Shown here: one piece after another, positions 1-8,430 of the stretch
How positions within the stretch are numbered: position 1 is the stretch's first letter
Layout: each line of letters begins with the position of its first letter
Assembly (NCBI GenBank): GCA_019418305.1
Contig: DYCA01000024.1
Location: 1-23,193, forward strand
Origin: Clostridiales bacterium
Lineage (GTDB): Bacteria > Bacillota > Clostridia > Oscillospirales > Butyricicoccaceae
Length of the DNA: 23,193 nucleotides
Direction: 5' to 3'
Notes under the pieces: generated by a model
Seen by the model: the letters and a program-made list of their open reading frames with translations, nothing else
What the model was told of the DNA's origin: nothing
The model's database searches: none
Translations under genes and position numbers: made by a program

Positions 1-211
1 GGCGGTTATCAGGGTCGCGGGCAACCAGCCGCGACTGACCGGCAGCCTGCTCAAGGGCATCCGCACGATGACGGCGAATATCGTCATCGAAATGGGCTAC
101 GCGACCGGCCTGCACCGTGAGGCTCTGATCGCCACGGGTGTGGTTTTGTTCGTGTTCATCTTGCTGATTAACCTCACCTTCTCGGTGCTGAAAAGGAGGA
201 AGGACGCATGA
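1..211 (+). CDS. pstC: Phosphate ABC transporter permease PstC, C-terminal end
   Basis: This is the last 69 codons of an inner-membrane permease of the high-affinity phosphate importer PstSCAB; the 5' part lies outside the window. The frame beginning at base 2 reads through the motif GIRTMTANIVIEMGYATGLH and then a hydrophobic stretch (ALIATGVVLFVFILLINLTF) followed by a basic tail. Both are typical of the PstC C-terminus, the second being its last membrane helix. The stop codon (209-211) overlaps the pstA start as ATGA, so translation of the two permease subunits is probably coupled. PstC is expected to pair with PstA to form the channel, with PstB as the ATPase. The family call is confident from the motif and from the pstA-pstB-phoU genes that follow. 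Confidence 0.95.
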   Translation, partial: AVIRVAGNQPRLTGSLLKGIRTMTANIVIEMGYATGLHREALIATGVVLFVFILLINLTFSVLKRRKDA

Positions 212-1092
212 CAACCGAAGCGACGACTGCTGTCAAGAAAACCGCAGTCCAGACGGCGGAAAAGCGGCCGCGGGTATACGGACGCGGCAAAGCACGTCTG
301 CAAAAAGGGCTGGTGTACGGTGCGGCAATCCTCACCTTTGCCGTGCTGCTGTTTCTGATTGCGTATATTCTGATTAACGGTGTGCCGCACCTCAAACCGT
401 CGCTGTTTGAGTGGACCTATAATTCAGACAACGTATCCATGATGCCGGCCATCATCACAACCGTGGAGATGACCTTGCTTGCGCTGCTGCTGGCGGTGCC
501 GTTCGGCCTGTTCACCGCAGTGTATCTGAACGAATATGCGTCCCGCGGCAACAAGCTGGTGGGTGTCATCCGCATCACCACTGAGACGCTGTCCGGCATC
601 CCGTCGATTGTTTACGGTCTGTTCGGCATGCTGTTTTTCGTCACCCAGCTGCACTGGGGATATTCGCTGCTCGCAGGTGCAATGACGCTGGCCATCATGA
701 TTCTGCCGCTTATCATGCGTACGGCGGAAGAAGCGCTCATCTCGGTGCCGGATACCTACCGCGAAGGTTCGTTTGGCTTGGGCGCAGGTCGTTTGCGCAC
801 GGTGTTCCGCATCGTGCTGCCCAGTGCGATGCCGGGCATCCTGTCGGGTATCATTCTGGCAATCGGCCGCATCGTGGGCGAAACCGCAGCGCTGATTTTC
901 ACGGCCGGTACGATGGCGCAAATCCCGGGCTTGTTCCAGTCTGGCCGTACGCTTGCCATTCATATGTATGTGTTGTCCGGCGAGGGCCTGAATATGAATG
1001 AAGCCTATGCCACCGCGGTGGTTCTGCTGGTGGTTGTGCTGCTGATGAATACGATTTCGGCGATTGTTGCTAAAAAGCTGACCAAAAAGTAA
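208..1092 (+). CDS. pstA: Phosphate ABC transporter permease PstA
   Basis: Second membrane subunit of the phosphate importer, 294 residues, a normal family length. A basic, probably cytoplasmic N-terminus (about residues 1-33) precedes a first membrane helix (about 34-58). Several more hydrophobic segments follow. The cytoplasmic EAA loop, which contacts the ATPase, lies at about 174-205 and includes EEALISVPDTYREGSFGLGA. The start codon sits 7 bases after an AAGGAGGAAGG ribosome site inside the end of pstC and overlaps the pstC stop by four bases. It is followed after 12 bases by pstB. Neighbouring pstC, pstB and phoU confirm the assignment. Expression is expected to rise under phosphate limitation, but no Pho box is visible because the operon promoter is outside the window. 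Confidence 0.96.
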   Translation: MTTEATTAVKKTAVQTAEKRPRVYGRGKARLQKGLVYGAAILTFAVLLFLIAYILINGVPHLKPSLFEWTYNSDNVSMMPAIITTVEMTLLALLLAVPFGLFTAVYLNEYASRGNKLVGVIRITTETLSGIPSIVYGLFGMLFFVTQLHWGYSLLAGAMTLAIMILPLIMRTAEEALISVPDTYREGSFGLGAGRLRTVFRIVLPSAMPGILSGIILAIGRIVGETAALIFTAGTMAQIPGLFQSGRTLAIHMYVLSGEGLNMNEAYATAVVLLVVVLLMNTISAIVAKKLTKK

Positions 1093-1104
1093 TCGGAGGA
1101 AGCT

Positions 1105-1860
1105 ATGGAGCAGAATAAAATTGAGATTCGGGACATGAACCTCTATTACGGGGACTTCCATGCCCTGCACGATATTGATTTGGATATCAAGGCCAATGAG
1201 ATTACGGCGTTCATCGGGCCTTCCGGCTGCGGCAAGTCAACGCTTTTGCGTTCGCTCAACCGCATGAACGATCTGGTTGAGGGCTGCAAGATTACGGGCG
1301 ACATCCGTCTGGACGGAGAGGACATCTATCACGACTGTGATGTGAATATTTTGCGCCGCCGCGTGGGTATGGTATTCCAGAAGCCCAATCCGTTCCCGAT
1401 GTCCATTTATGACAATATTGCCTATGGTCCGCGCACGCACGGCATCAAGAGCCGTGTCAAGCTCGATGAAATCGTCGAGACTTCGCTGCGACATGCCGCC
1501 ATCTGGGATGAAACCAAGGACTGCCTGAAAAAGTCCGCACTTTCCATGTCGGGCGGTCAGCAGCAGCGTATCTGCATTGCCCGCGCGCTTGCAGCCGACC
1601 CGGAAGTGCTGCTGATGGACGAGCCGACCTCTGCGCTCGACCCGATTTCCACCGCGAAGATTGAAGACCTTGTACTCGAACTGAAAAAAGATTATACTAT
1701 CGTTATGGTCACGCACAATATGCAGCAGGCCACCCGCGTATCCGATACCACCGCGTTTTTCCTGCTTGGCGACATGATTGAGGTTGGAGATACCGAAAAG
1801 CTGTTCTCCATGCCAAAGGACAAGCGCACCGAGGATTACATTACGGGGAGGTTTGGCTGA
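1105..1860 (+). CDS. pstB: Phosphate ABC transporter ATP-binding protein PstB
   Basis: ATPase subunit that powers phosphate import through PstC/PstA, 251 residues, full length. The Walker A motif GPSGCGKST is at residues 38-46 and the Q-loop Gln at about 92 ([11 protein letters not shown]). The ABC signature is at 148-155 (MSGGQQQR), with Met where LSGGQ is usual. Walker B (LLMDEP) is at 169-174, and the switch His follows in VTHNMQQA. The string [14 protein letters not shown] is diagnostic for PstB rather than another ABC family. A CGGAGGAAG site lies 5 bases before ATG. The TGA stop shares one base with the phoU ATG (TGATG), so the two are probably translationally coupled. Confidence 0.97.
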   Translation: MEQNKIEIRDMNLYYGDFHALHDIDLDIKANEITAFIGPSGCGKSTLLRSLNRMNDLVEGCKITGDIRLDGEDIYHDCDVNILRRRVGMVFQKPNPFPMSIYDNIAYGPRTHGIKSRVKLDEIVETSLRHAAIWDETKDCLKKSALSMSGGQQQRICIARALAADPEVLLMDEPTSALDPISTAKIEDLVLELKKDYTIVMVTHNMQQATRVSDTTAFFLLGDMIEVGDTEKLFSMPKDKRTEDYITGRFG

Positions 1861-2507
1861 TGAGAAACCGTTTTGATTCGCAGCTTCTGGAGCTGAATAA
1901 CGAGCTGATTGCCATGGGGGCGCTGTGCGAGAACGCGATTGCAAGTTCGGTCAAAGCGCTGCTCGGCGGCGACACCCAGCTGGCCGCATCCGCTATCCGC
2001 ATCGATCAGGAGATCGACCGCAAGGAGCGTGAGATTGAGTCCATGTGTCTCAAGCTCCTGCTGCAGCAGCAGCCGGTGGCAAGCGATCTGCGCCTGATTT
2101 CATCTGTCCTCAAGATGATTACGGATATTGAGCGCATCGGCGATCAGGCAAGCGATATCGCAGAGATTGTCACCTATTTGTCCGGCGCGTGCGGTCACAA
2201 CCAGCATATCCAGGAAATGGCGCAGGCGACTATTAAAATGGTGACCGACAGCCTGGATGCATTTGTGCGCCGCGACCTGACGCTCGCGTGGAGCGTAATC
2301 GAGTATGACGACGTAGTCGATAATCTGTTTGCCGAGTGCAAGAAGGATTTGATTGCGGAAATTGCACAGAATGCGGACGACGGCGAGCGTGTGCTGGATA
2401 TCCTGATGATTGCCAAGTATCTGGAGCGCATCGGGGATCACGCAACCAACATTGCCGAGTGGGTGGAGTTCTCCATCACCGGCACACACAAGACACCGGC
2501 CAACTGA
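1860..2507 (+). CDS. phoU: Phosphate signalling regulator PhoU
   Basis: Cytoplasmic all-helical regulator that links the Pst transporter to the phosphate sensor kinase and restrains phosphate uptake; 215 residues. The two internal repeats typical of the family are visible: ERIGDQASDIAE at about 91-102 and ERIGDHATNIAE at about 189-200. These are the acidic metal-binding helices of the two three-helix bundles. The start overlaps the pstB stop by one base, with a GGGGAGG site 10 bases upstream. Downstream, 68 bases without an obvious terminator separate it from the response regulator. That gap holds a small hairpin (AGCTGC/GCAGCT, 2543-2559) just before the next ribosome site. The context suggests a PstB-PhoU-kinase signalling chain made from one transcript. 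Confidence 0.96.
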   Translation: MRNRFDSQLLELNNELIAMGALCENAIASSVKALLGGDTQLAASAIRIDQEIDRKEREIESMCLKLLLQQQPVASDLRLISSVLKMITDIERIGDQASDIAEIVTYLSGACGHNQHIQEMAQATIKMVTDSLDAFVRRDLTLAWSVIEYDDVVDNLFAECKKDLIAEIAQNADDGERVLDILMIAKYLERIGDHATNIAEWVEFSITGTHKTPAN

Positions 2508-2575
2508 GGTGCGGTATCATCGATAAAAAGGTTTGGAAATGCAGCTGCTCCGGGCAGCTTTGAGGAGGAAACGCA

Positions 2576-3262
2576 ATGATTTATTGCGTGGAGGACGATG
2601 CAGGCATTCGGGAACTGGTCGTCTATACGCTGCAAAACACGGGCATGGAAGCCCGTGGGTTGGAGGATGGCAGCGCGCTGTTTGCGGCGCTGCGTGAGAA
2701 AAAGCCGCAGCTGATTCTGCTGGATATCATGCTGCCGGGGGAGGATGGCATCACCATCCTACGCCGGCTGCGTGAAACACAGGATACGGCGGCTATCCCG
2801 GTCATTCTGCTGACGGCAAAAAACACGGAATATGACAAGGTGGTCGGGCTGGACAGCGGCGCGGACGATTATGTCGCCAAGCCCTTCGGAATGATGGAGC
2901 TGGTAGCGCGCATCCGCGCGGTGCTGCGCCGCACGCAGACCGAGCCGGGCAGCGGAGAGGAAACACGGCTTCTGGTCGCGGGGGATATCTGCGTAGACGA
3001 GCGCGCGCACAGCGTGTTTGTCGGTGAGCAGGAGGTGCAGCTGACGCTCAAGGAGTACCAATTGCTGTGCCTGCTGATGAAAAACCGTGGCGCGGTGCTC
3101 ACACGCGATGTGCTGCTGGAGAATATCTGGGGCTATGGAAACGAGAGTGAAACCCGGACGGTGGATGTGCACATTCGCACCCTGCGGCAAAAGCTGGGCA
3201 CGGCGGGTTCAATGATTGAAACCGTGCGCGGCGTTGGCTATCGCATGGGGGAACATGCATGA
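2576..3262 (+). CDS. OmpR/PhoB-family response regulator
   Basis: DNA-binding response regulator of 228 residues, most likely the PhoB/PhoP-type activator of the phosphate regulon. The receiver domain spans about 1-118, with the acidic pocket at E6/D7, the phospho-acceptor D50 (LLDIMLPGEDG), T80 and K102 (AKPF). A winged-helix output domain fills about 125-226 and contains the recognition-helix region ETRTVDVHIRTLRQKL and the C-terminal wing VRGVGYRM. A GAGGAGGAAACGCA site precedes ATG. Its last four bases overlap the start of the sensor kinase (ATGA). Assignment to phosphate control rests on its position directly after pstCAB-phoU and before a PhoR-like kinase. The sequence alone gives only the OmpR family. 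Confidence 0.93.
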   Translation: MIYCVEDDAGIRELVVYTLQNTGMEARGLEDGSALFAALREKKPQLILLDIMLPGEDGITILRRLRETQDTAAIPVILLTAKNTEYDKVVGLDSGADDYVAKPFGMMELVARIRAVLRRTQTEPGSGEETRLLVAGDICVDERAHSVFVGEQEVQLTLKEYQLLCLLMKNRGAVLTRDVLLENIWGYGNESETRTVDVHIRTLRQKLGTAGSMIETVRGVGYRMGEHA

Positions 3263-4914
3263 GAAAGCGCGTTTTCAGCAGCATTTTTCTCACCGCGCTG
3301 GTCACGCTGATCGTTACGGTATCCCTGCTGCTGGTGGCGGTGCATTCCGGGCTCTCGCAGGATTTGCGGGAGCGTCTGAGCGAGGAGTGCAACTACATCG
3401 CTGCAGCGGCTGCCACCGGAGAGGAACAGGAGCTGCAGCGTATCGGCAACGTGTATGCCGACCGCATTACGCTGGTCGGCACGGACGGTACCGTGCTGTA
3501 TGACAACAAGAGTGACGCGGCACAAATGGAAAACCATGCTTCGCGTCCCGAAATTGCCGAGGCGCTGGAAAAAGGCGTGGGCGAGTCCAGCCGCTTGTCC
3601 GATACGTTGGCGGAGCAGACCTATTACTATGCAATCCGACTGGCAGACGGCACAGTACTGCGGGTTTCCTCGACGGCGGACAGTGCGTTCGGCGCGTTAT
3701 CGTCCGCCTCGCCGTGGATTGTGCTCGTCGTGTTGCTGGCGCTGCTGGTGGCGGCGCTGCTGGCAAGTTGGCTGACCCATGTGTTTCTGGCGCCGATTGT
3801 GGCGCTCGATCTGCATGAACCGCTCAAAAATGATGCGTATGATGAGTTGTCGCCGCTTCTGCACCGGATGGATAAGCAGAACCGCAAGATAGAGTCGCAG
3901 CTGTGCGAACTCAAACGGCGGCAGGCGGAATTTGACGACATCACCGCCCGCATGGATGAAGGATTGGTGCTGTTTTCTGCACAAGGCGATATTCTGTTTG
4001 CCAACCGCGCGGTGCGGGTATTGTTTCCCAAGGACAGCGCGACCGGAGGATACATGACGCTGTGCCGCGATGCGGAGTATATCCGCGTGGTGGAGAAAGC
4101 GCTCGGCGGCGAAAGCGCGCACGGACGGATGGAAAAGGACGGGCGTGTGTACTCGCTGACGGCAAGCTCAGTCGCCGGAGAGGGGCAGAGCCACGCGGCG
4201 GTGCTGTTCGTGGTGGATATCACCGAGCGTGAGCAGGCTGAGCGCCAGCGGCAGGAATTTACGGCAAACGTTTCACACGAGTTGAAAACGCCGCTGACCA
4301 GCATCATGGGCTTTGCGGAGATTATGGAGAACGGCATCGTTCGGCCGGAGGATATCGGTCGCTTTGCCGGTAAAATCCGAAGCGAAGCCATGCGCCTGCT
4401 GACACTCATTGAGGACATCATCCGCCTGTCCCGGCTGGACGAGGGTTCGTCCGTACCGTTTGAATCGGTGGAATTGTCCGCGCTGTGCGGCACAGTGCGC
4501 GATCGACTCGCGCACAAGGCGGCGGAGCACAAGATAACCTTGCATCTGACGGGCAAACCGGTTACGGTGTCGGGTGAGCGGCGCACGCTTGAGCAGATGG
4601 TTTTTAATCTGGCGGACAATGCTATCGCGTATAATAAGCCGCATGGATCGGTGACGCTCCAAACGGGTGAGGAAAACGGCGTGCCGTTTGTGCGTGTGTC
4701 GGACACCGGTATCGGTATCGCGCCTGCCGATCAGCCGCGCGTGTTCGAGCGGTTTTACCGCGTGGACAAGAGCCACAGCAAGCAGACCGGCGGTACCGGC
4801 CTTGGACTGTCGATTGTCAAGCACGGTGCAGCGCTGCACCATGCGCAGATCGACCTGCACAGCACGCTGGGCGAGGGCACCGAAATAACACTGCGTTTTC
4901 CCAAAGCAGAATAA
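3259..4914 (+). CDS. PhoR-like membrane sensor histidine kinase
   Basis: Sensor kinase of 551 residues partnering the upstream regulator. Membrane helix 1 is at about 7-28, followed by an extracytoplasmic domain (about 30-150) and helix 2 (about 152-177). A short linker and a PAS-like domain follow (about 222-322, with MDEGLVLFSAQGDILFANRA). The dimerisation/phosphoacceptor domain has H340 in NVSHELKTPLTSI. The ATPase domain has N450 and N454 (FNLADNAIAYN), the G1 box DTGIGIA (482-488), the F box (VFERFYRVDKSHS) and the G2 box GGTGLGLS (511-518). This is the usual Firmicutes PhoR layout, and no key residue is missing. The kinase is inferred to read Pst activity through PhoU. Its stop lies 6 bases before a bidirectional terminator. 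Confidence 0.93.
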   Translation: MRKRVFSSIFLTALVTLIVTVSLLLVAVHSGLSQDLRERLSEECNYIAAAAATGEEQELQRIGNVYADRITLVGTDGTVLYDNKSDAAQMENHASRPEIAEALEKGVGESSRLSDTLAEQTYYYAIRLADGTVLRVSSTADSAFGALSSASPWIVLVVLLALLVAALLASWLTHVFLAPIVALDLHEPLKNDAYDELSPLLHRMDKQNRKIESQLCELKRRQAEFDDITARMDEGLVLFSAQGDILFANRAVRVLFPKDSATGGYMTLCRDAEYIRVVEKALGGESAHGRMEKDGRVYSLTASSVAGEGQSHAAVLFVVDITEREQAERQRQEFTANVSHELKTPLTSIMGFAEIMENGIVRPEDIGRFAGKIRSEAMRLLTLIEDIIRLSRLDEGSSVPFESVELSALCGTVRDRLAHKAAEHKITLHLTGKPVTVSGERRTLEQMVFNLADNAIAYNKPHGSVTLQTGEENGVPFVRVSDTGIGIAPADQPRVFERFYRVDKSHSKQTGGTGLGLSIVKHGAALHHAQIDLHSTLGEGTEITLRFPKAE

Positions 4915-4920
4915 AAAGAA

Positions 4921-4955
4921 ATCCCGCAGGGAATCTCCCTGCGGGATACTTTTTT
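4921..4955. terminator. Bidirectional intrinsic terminator between the pst/pho and polyamine operons
   Basis: A perfect 11-bp stem (ATCCCGCAGGG at 4921-4931 with CCCTGCGGGAT at 4937-4947) closes a 5-nt loop. A T-rich tract follows on the plus strand (ACTTTTTTATT). On the minus strand the plus-strand A-run at 4913-4920 provides a U-tract. It lies exactly between two convergent genes and should serve both. Confidence 0.92.
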
Positions 4956-4956
4956 A

Positions 4957-6087
4957 TTAAGACAAACGGTTTTTGAAATCCTCATAGTCAAACATGCGCA
5001 CGGCCTCATCCGTGCCGTCCGCGCGGCGAATCGCGATGAGCGGCAGCGGTACACCGTTAAAGGTATTGGTTTTGACCATGGTGTAGAGCGCCATGTCCTC
5101 AAACATGACCTGATCGCCCGGACGCAGTGTGTTGTCGAAGGAATATTCCCCAATCACGTCGCCCGCGAGGCAGGAGCGGCCGGTGAGCAGATAGGTAAAC
5201 GCTTTTTTGCCCGGCTCGTCCGCACGGGACACCGGCGGACGGTAGGGCATTTCCAGCACATCTGGCATGTGACAGGCCGCAGATGTGTCCAGAATGGCGA
5301 TCTCCTTGCCGTTTTTCATCACCTCGAGCACGGTGGAAATCAGATAACCTGCGTTGAGCACAACAGCCTCGCCCGGTTCCAGATAAATCTGCACGTTGTA
5401 CTTTTCGCGCAGATAGTTGACGCACTGCACCAGCGTTTCCACGTCGTAATCGTCGCGCGTGATGTGGTGGCCGCCGCCGAGGTTGAGCCACTTCATCCCT
5501 TCCATATACTTGCCGAAGCGTTCCTCGAACGCCTCGACTGTGCGCACCAGATCGTCCGCGTTCTGCTCACACAGGGTGTGGAAGTGCAGACCGTCGATGC
5601 CGGTGAGCAGCTCGGGCTGGAAGTTCGCCTCCGTGATGCCCAAGCGTGAAGCCGGACCGCAGGGATCATAAATCGCATGCTCGGCGGGCTGGGTGGAGCA
5701 CTCGGGATTAACGCGCAGGCCGCAGCTTTTGCCCGCTGCGCGCGCAAGGCTGCCGTACGCCTTCCACTGATGGAACGAGTTGAACACGATGTGGTCGGCG
5801 TAGTTTAAAATCTCCTGAAATTCGCCCTCGGCATAGGCGGGGGAGTAGACGTGCGTCTCACCGCCAAATTCTTCCTTGCCGAGTCGCGCTTCGTACAGGC
5901 CGGATGCGGTCGTGCCCGCCAGATATTCGCGCAGCAGCGGATAGACCGAGAACATGGAAAACGCCTTTTGCGCCAGCAGGATTTTTGCGCCTGTGCGGTC
6001 GGCCACATCGCGCAGGACGGCCAGATTCTGCACCAGACGGTTTTCGTCCACAAGAAAGCAGGGCGTGGGCAGTTCGGTAAATTTCAT
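4957..6087 (-). CDS. nspC: Carboxynorspermidine/carboxyspermidine decarboxylase
   Basis: PLP-dependent fold-III (alanine-racemase-like) decarboxylase of 376 residues. It removes CO2 from carboxyspermidine or a related carboxy-polyamine to give the free polyamine. The PLP lysine is K41 (LAQKAFSM). The family string ASGLYEARLGKEEFGGE begins near residue 61. The phosphate-binding glycines are in LNLGGGHH (about 201-208), EPGE is at 237-240, and the active-site cysteine is C306 (SCLAGD). It is the last gene of the minus-strand polyamine operon and starts one base after the stop of the upstream dehydrogenase, so coupling is likely. These two enzymes normally act in sequence. The true substrate (carboxyspermidine, carboxynorspermidine or a carboxyaminopropylagmatine) cannot be read from sequence. 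Confidence 0.93.
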   Translation of the reverse strand: MKFTELPTPCFLVDENRLVQNLAVLRDVADRTGAKILLAQKAFSMFSVYPLLREYLAGTTASGLYEARLGKEEFGGETHVYSPAYAEGEFQEILNYADHIVFNSFHQWKAYGSLARAAGKSCGLRVNPECSTQPAEHAIYDPCGPASRLGITEANFQPELLTGIDGLHFHTLCEQNADDLVRTVEAFEERFGKYMEGMKWLNLGGGHHITRDDYDVETLVQCVNYLREKYNVQIYLEPGEAVVLNAGYLISTVLEVMKNGKEIAILDTSAACHMPDVLEMPYRPPVSRADEPGKKAFTYLLTGRSCLAGDVIGEYSFDNTLRPGDQVMFEDMALYTMVKTNTFNGVPLPLIAIRRADGTDEAVRMFDYEDFKNRLS

Positions 6088-6088
6088 A

Positions 6089-7348
6089 TCAGTCCACCAA
6101 TACCGGATTTTCGTTGATTTGCCACGGCAGACCCCACTTGTTCAGGGCTTCCATGTACGGATCGGGATCGAACTCCTCAACCGTATATACGCCGGGCTTG
6201 TTCCACTTGCCGGTCATCAGCATGGCAGCGCCGATCATGGCGGGCACGCCCGTTGTGTAGCTGATGGCCTGCGAGCCGACCTCGCGGTAGCACTCTTCGT
6301 GGTCGCAGACGTTGTAGATATAGGCAGTCTTTTCCTTGCCGTCCTTCTTGCCGGTGAAGATGCAGCCGATGTTGGTCTTGCCCTTGGTGCGCGGACCGAG
6401 GGTTGCGGGGTCGGGCAGCAGCGCCTTGAGGAACTGAATCGGCACAATCTGATGTCCCTCGAATTCGATTGGGGTGGTGGACAGCATGCCGACGTTCTCC
6501 AGACACTTCATATGGGTGAGATAGCTCTGGCCGAAAGTCATGAAAAAGCGGATACGCTTAACGCCCGGGATGTTCTTCGCCAGCGACTCGATTTCTTCAT
6601 GATGCAGCAGGTACATGTCTTTGTGACCAACCTGATCAAAGTCATATTCACGCTTGATGGACATGGCCGGGATTTCGACCCAGTGGCCGTTTTCCCAGTA
6701 CGAGCCGGGTGCGGAAACCTCGCGCAGGTTGATTTCGGGGTTGAAGTTGGTGGCAAACGGATAGCCGTGGTCGCCGCCGTTGCAGTCGAGAATGTCGATG
6801 GTGTCGATCTGGTCGAACAGGTGCTTCTGGGCATATGCGCAGTAGGCCTGTGTGACGCCCGGGTCAAAGCCTGAGCCTAAAAGTGCGGTCAGGCCTGCCT
6901 TTTCGAACTTTTCCTTATACGCCCACTGCCATGAATAGTCGAAGTAAGCGGTGAAGCCCTCTTCCTTGCAGCGCTTTTCGTAGATTTCGCGCCACTTGGG
7001 GTCGTCAGTATCCTCCGGCTCATAGTTTGCCGTGTCCATATAGTTAACGCCGCACTTCAGGCATGCATCCATGATGGTCAGGTCCTGATAGGGCAGGGCA
7101 ATGTTCATGACAATATCGGGCTTATACTCGTCGATGAGTGCCACCAGCTCGTCAACGTTATCTGCATCGACTTTCGCGGTGCGGATTTTGGTGGGCGTGG
7201 TGCCCTCCAGCTTTTCCTTGATTGCGTCGCACTTGGACTTGGTGCGCGAGGCAATCATGATTTCCTCAAATACGCTGCTGTTCTGGCAGCACTTGTGAAT
7301 GACAACCGAGGCTACGCCGCCGCAGCCGATGATGAGTGCTTTTCCCAT
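6089..7348 (-). CDS. Saccharopine-dehydrogenase-family carboxy(nor)spermidine dehydrogenase
   Basis: NAD(P)-dependent reductive-condensation enzyme of 419 residues. Family members join L-aspartate beta-semialdehyde to a diamine to make a carboxy-polyamine. The Rossmann motif GCGGVA is at residues 8-13 (MGKALIIGCGGVASVV). The conserved strings NIALPYQDLTIMDACL, GSGFDPGVTQAYCAYAQKH and DCNGGDHGYPF mark the carboxynorspermidine dehydrogenase branch rather than lysine-pathway saccharopine enzymes. I chose the ATG at 7348 because a TTGGAGG site lies 7 bases before it. A TTG at 7363 would lie inside that ribosome site. nspC follows after one base. Upstream, a 204-base gap holds a dispersed four-hairpin element, a small hairpin (7407-7425) and no clear promoter, so it is probably read through from speE. 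Confidence 0.92.
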   Translation of the reverse strand: MGKALIIGCGGVASVVIHKCCQNSSVFEEIMIASRTKSKCDAIKEKLEGTTPTKIRTAKVDADNVDELVALIDEYKPDIVMNIALPYQDLTIMDACLKCGVNYMDTANYEPEDTDDPKWREIYEKRCKEEGFTAYFDYSWQWAYKEKFEKAGLTALLGSGFDPGVTQAYCAYAQKHLFDQIDTIDILDCNGGDHGYPFATNFNPEINLREVSAPGSYWENGHWVEIPAMSIKREYDFDQVGHKDMYLLHHEEIESLAKNIPGVKRIRFFMTFGQSYLTHMKCLENVGMLSTTPIEFEGHQIVPIQFLKALLPDPATLGPRTKGKTNIGCIFTGKKDGKEKTAYIYNVCDHEECYREVGSQAISYTTGVPAMIGAAMLMTGKWNKPGVYTVEEFDPDPYMEALNKWGLPWQINENPVLVD

Positions 7349-7406
7349 AAGTGAAACCTCCAATTTCTATATAATGCGATAATGCGCTGTGCGTAAATTT
7401 GAATCG

Positions 7407-7425
7407 AAAACCGCTATGCGGCTTT
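7407..7425 (-). terminator. Small hairpin with T-run before the dehydrogenase gene
   Basis: On the minus strand AAAGCCGC and GCGGTTTT pair (8 bp with one G-U) around a 3-nt ATA loop, followed by CGATTC. It could be a weak terminator or attenuator between the repeat element and the dehydrogenase gene. It is too short on U's to call firmly. Confidence 0.35.
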
Positions 7426-7427
7426 CA

Positions 7428-7557
7428 TCAAAAATCAGGACATGAGCCTGACTTTTGATACTCCGACTTAGCCGCCTTGGGCGGCGTCCGGGGGTATCGA
7501 AAACAGGTTTTTGTGGAACCTGTTTTCGTATATAGGGGGGGATGGATACCCCCTATA
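7428..7557 (-). repeat. Dispersed four-hairpin element, copy A
   Basis: A 130-nt element, read here on the minus strand, that matches 19729-19859 on the plus strand. In element order it has four hairpins. H1 is at 7557-7531 (TATAGGGGG/CCCCCTATA). H2 is at 7528-7498 (CGAAAACAGGTT/AACCTGTTTTCG, perfect 12 bp). H3 is at 7485-7471 (GCCGCC-CAA-GGCGGC). H4 is at 7458-7428 (12 bp with one G-U in the minus-strand RNA). H1 begins at the speE stop codon, which is the TAG inside TATAGGGGG. The two copies share long identical blocks such as CCCCTATATACGAAA and GACGCCGCCCAAGGCGGCT. I do not recognise the family. It could be a REP-like or MITE-like repeat or a structured 3' UTR. Confidence 0.85.
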
Positions 7558-8413
7558 CTTCCTCCACTTTTTCCAAAAGCTTTTGAACGTAATTCGGCAA
7601 ATAGAATGCGCCTTTGTGCAGGTTGGTGTTGTAGTATTTGGTTTCGATGCCGCGGGCGTTCCATGTGTCCGCATCGAGATCGTGCACCGGATGCACGCCG
7701 CGCGACGAGAAGCCGAACAACCAGTGACCGGACGGATAGGTCGGGATGTGCGCCTGAAACAGGCGGGACAGCTCAAACGAGTGGACAATGTTGCGGTGCG
7801 CACGCTGGCAGGCGAGCGCGTCGCCCTTGTAGAACGGGCTTTCGTGCTGGTTGACCAGAATGCCGTCCGGTTTGAGCGCCTTGTAGCAGTTGCCGTAGAA
7901 CTCCATCGTGAACAGGCCCTCGCCTGGACCGAACGGGTCGGTTGAGTCAATGATGATGAGGTCGTATTCATCCTCGATACGGCGAATGTATTTCAGTCCG
8001 TCCTGATAGAGAATGTGCACGCGCGCATCGTCCAGACTGCACGCCACGGTTGGCAGAAATTCCTTGCACACTGCAACCACACGCTCGTCAATTTCGACAA
8101 GGTCGATGTGCTCAATGTGCGGATAGCGGCACAGCTCACGCACACAGCCGCCGTCGCCGCCGCCGATGACGAGCACTTTTTTGATTGCGTCGCCCCGCAC
8201 GGCAAGTGGGACGTGTACCATCATTTCGTGATAGATAAATTCGTCGCGCTCGGTCAGCATCATGTAGCCGTCAAGCGTCAGAAACCGGCCGAACTCCTCG
8301 CACTCGAATACGTCGATGCGCTGAAAGTCGCTCTGCTCGGTATAAAGCTGCCGGTCGACCTGAATTTGCAGGCCGACGGTCGGCGTGTGCATTTCGGTAA
8401 AGGTTAATCGCAT
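7553..8413 (-). CDS. speE: Spermidine synthase / polyamine aminopropyltransferase
   Basis: Cytosolic transferase of 286 residues that moves an aminopropyl group from decarboxylated S-adenosylmethionine (made by SpeD) to a diamine acceptor. The cofactor motif GGGDGG is at 84-89, followed by the acidic VEIDE at about 106-110. The acceptor-site and gate residues YHE (61-63) and DSTDP (156-160) are present. ATG follows an AAGGAG site by 9 bases. It lies 17 bases after speA in the same operon. The acceptor may be putrescine, or agmatine given the adjacent arginine decarboxylase; sequence alone does not decide. The TAG stop is embedded in the first hairpin of the dispersed element, so the mRNA is folded immediately after translation ends. 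Confidence 0.95.
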   Translation of the reverse strand: MRLTFTEMHTPTVGLQIQVDRQLYTEQSDFQRIDVFECEEFGRFLTLDGYMMLTERDEFIYHEMMVHVPLAVRGDAIKKVLVIGGGDGGCVRELCRYPHIEHIDLVEIDERVVAVCKEFLPTVACSLDDARVHILYQDGLKYIRRIEDEYDLIIIDSTDPFGPGEGLFTMEFYGNCYKALKPDGILVNQHESPFYKGDALACQRAHRNIVHSFELSRLFQAHIPTYPSGHWLFGFSSRGVHPVHDLDADTWNARGIETKYYNTNLHKGAFYLPNYVQKLLEKVEEV

Positions 8414-8430
8414 GAATAAGACTCCTTGCG

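Noticed and set aside
424..1170. Open frame of 248 codons antisense to pstA
   Set aside because: Gln/His/Arg-rich composition of a shadow frame, with no motif; pstA is certain.
3627..4706. Long open frame (359 codons) antisense to the sensor kinase
   Set aside because: It is Ser/Arg/Thr-rich low-complexity sequence typical of the opposite strand of a GC-rich gene, and the kinase on the other strand has all catalytic motifs.
7349..7406. Possible promoter for the dehydrogenase gene (TTACGC-N17-TATATA on the minus strand)
   Set aside because: The -35 matches poorly and operon read-through from speE is sufficient, so I did not list it.
7428..7664. Open frame across repeat copy A with a peptide similar to one in copy B (PPKAA-x2-Y-KSG)
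   Set aside because: The peptide similarity follows from the DNA repeat itself. There is no ribosome site, the frame runs antiparallel in part to speE, and the hairpin structure explains the conservation better.
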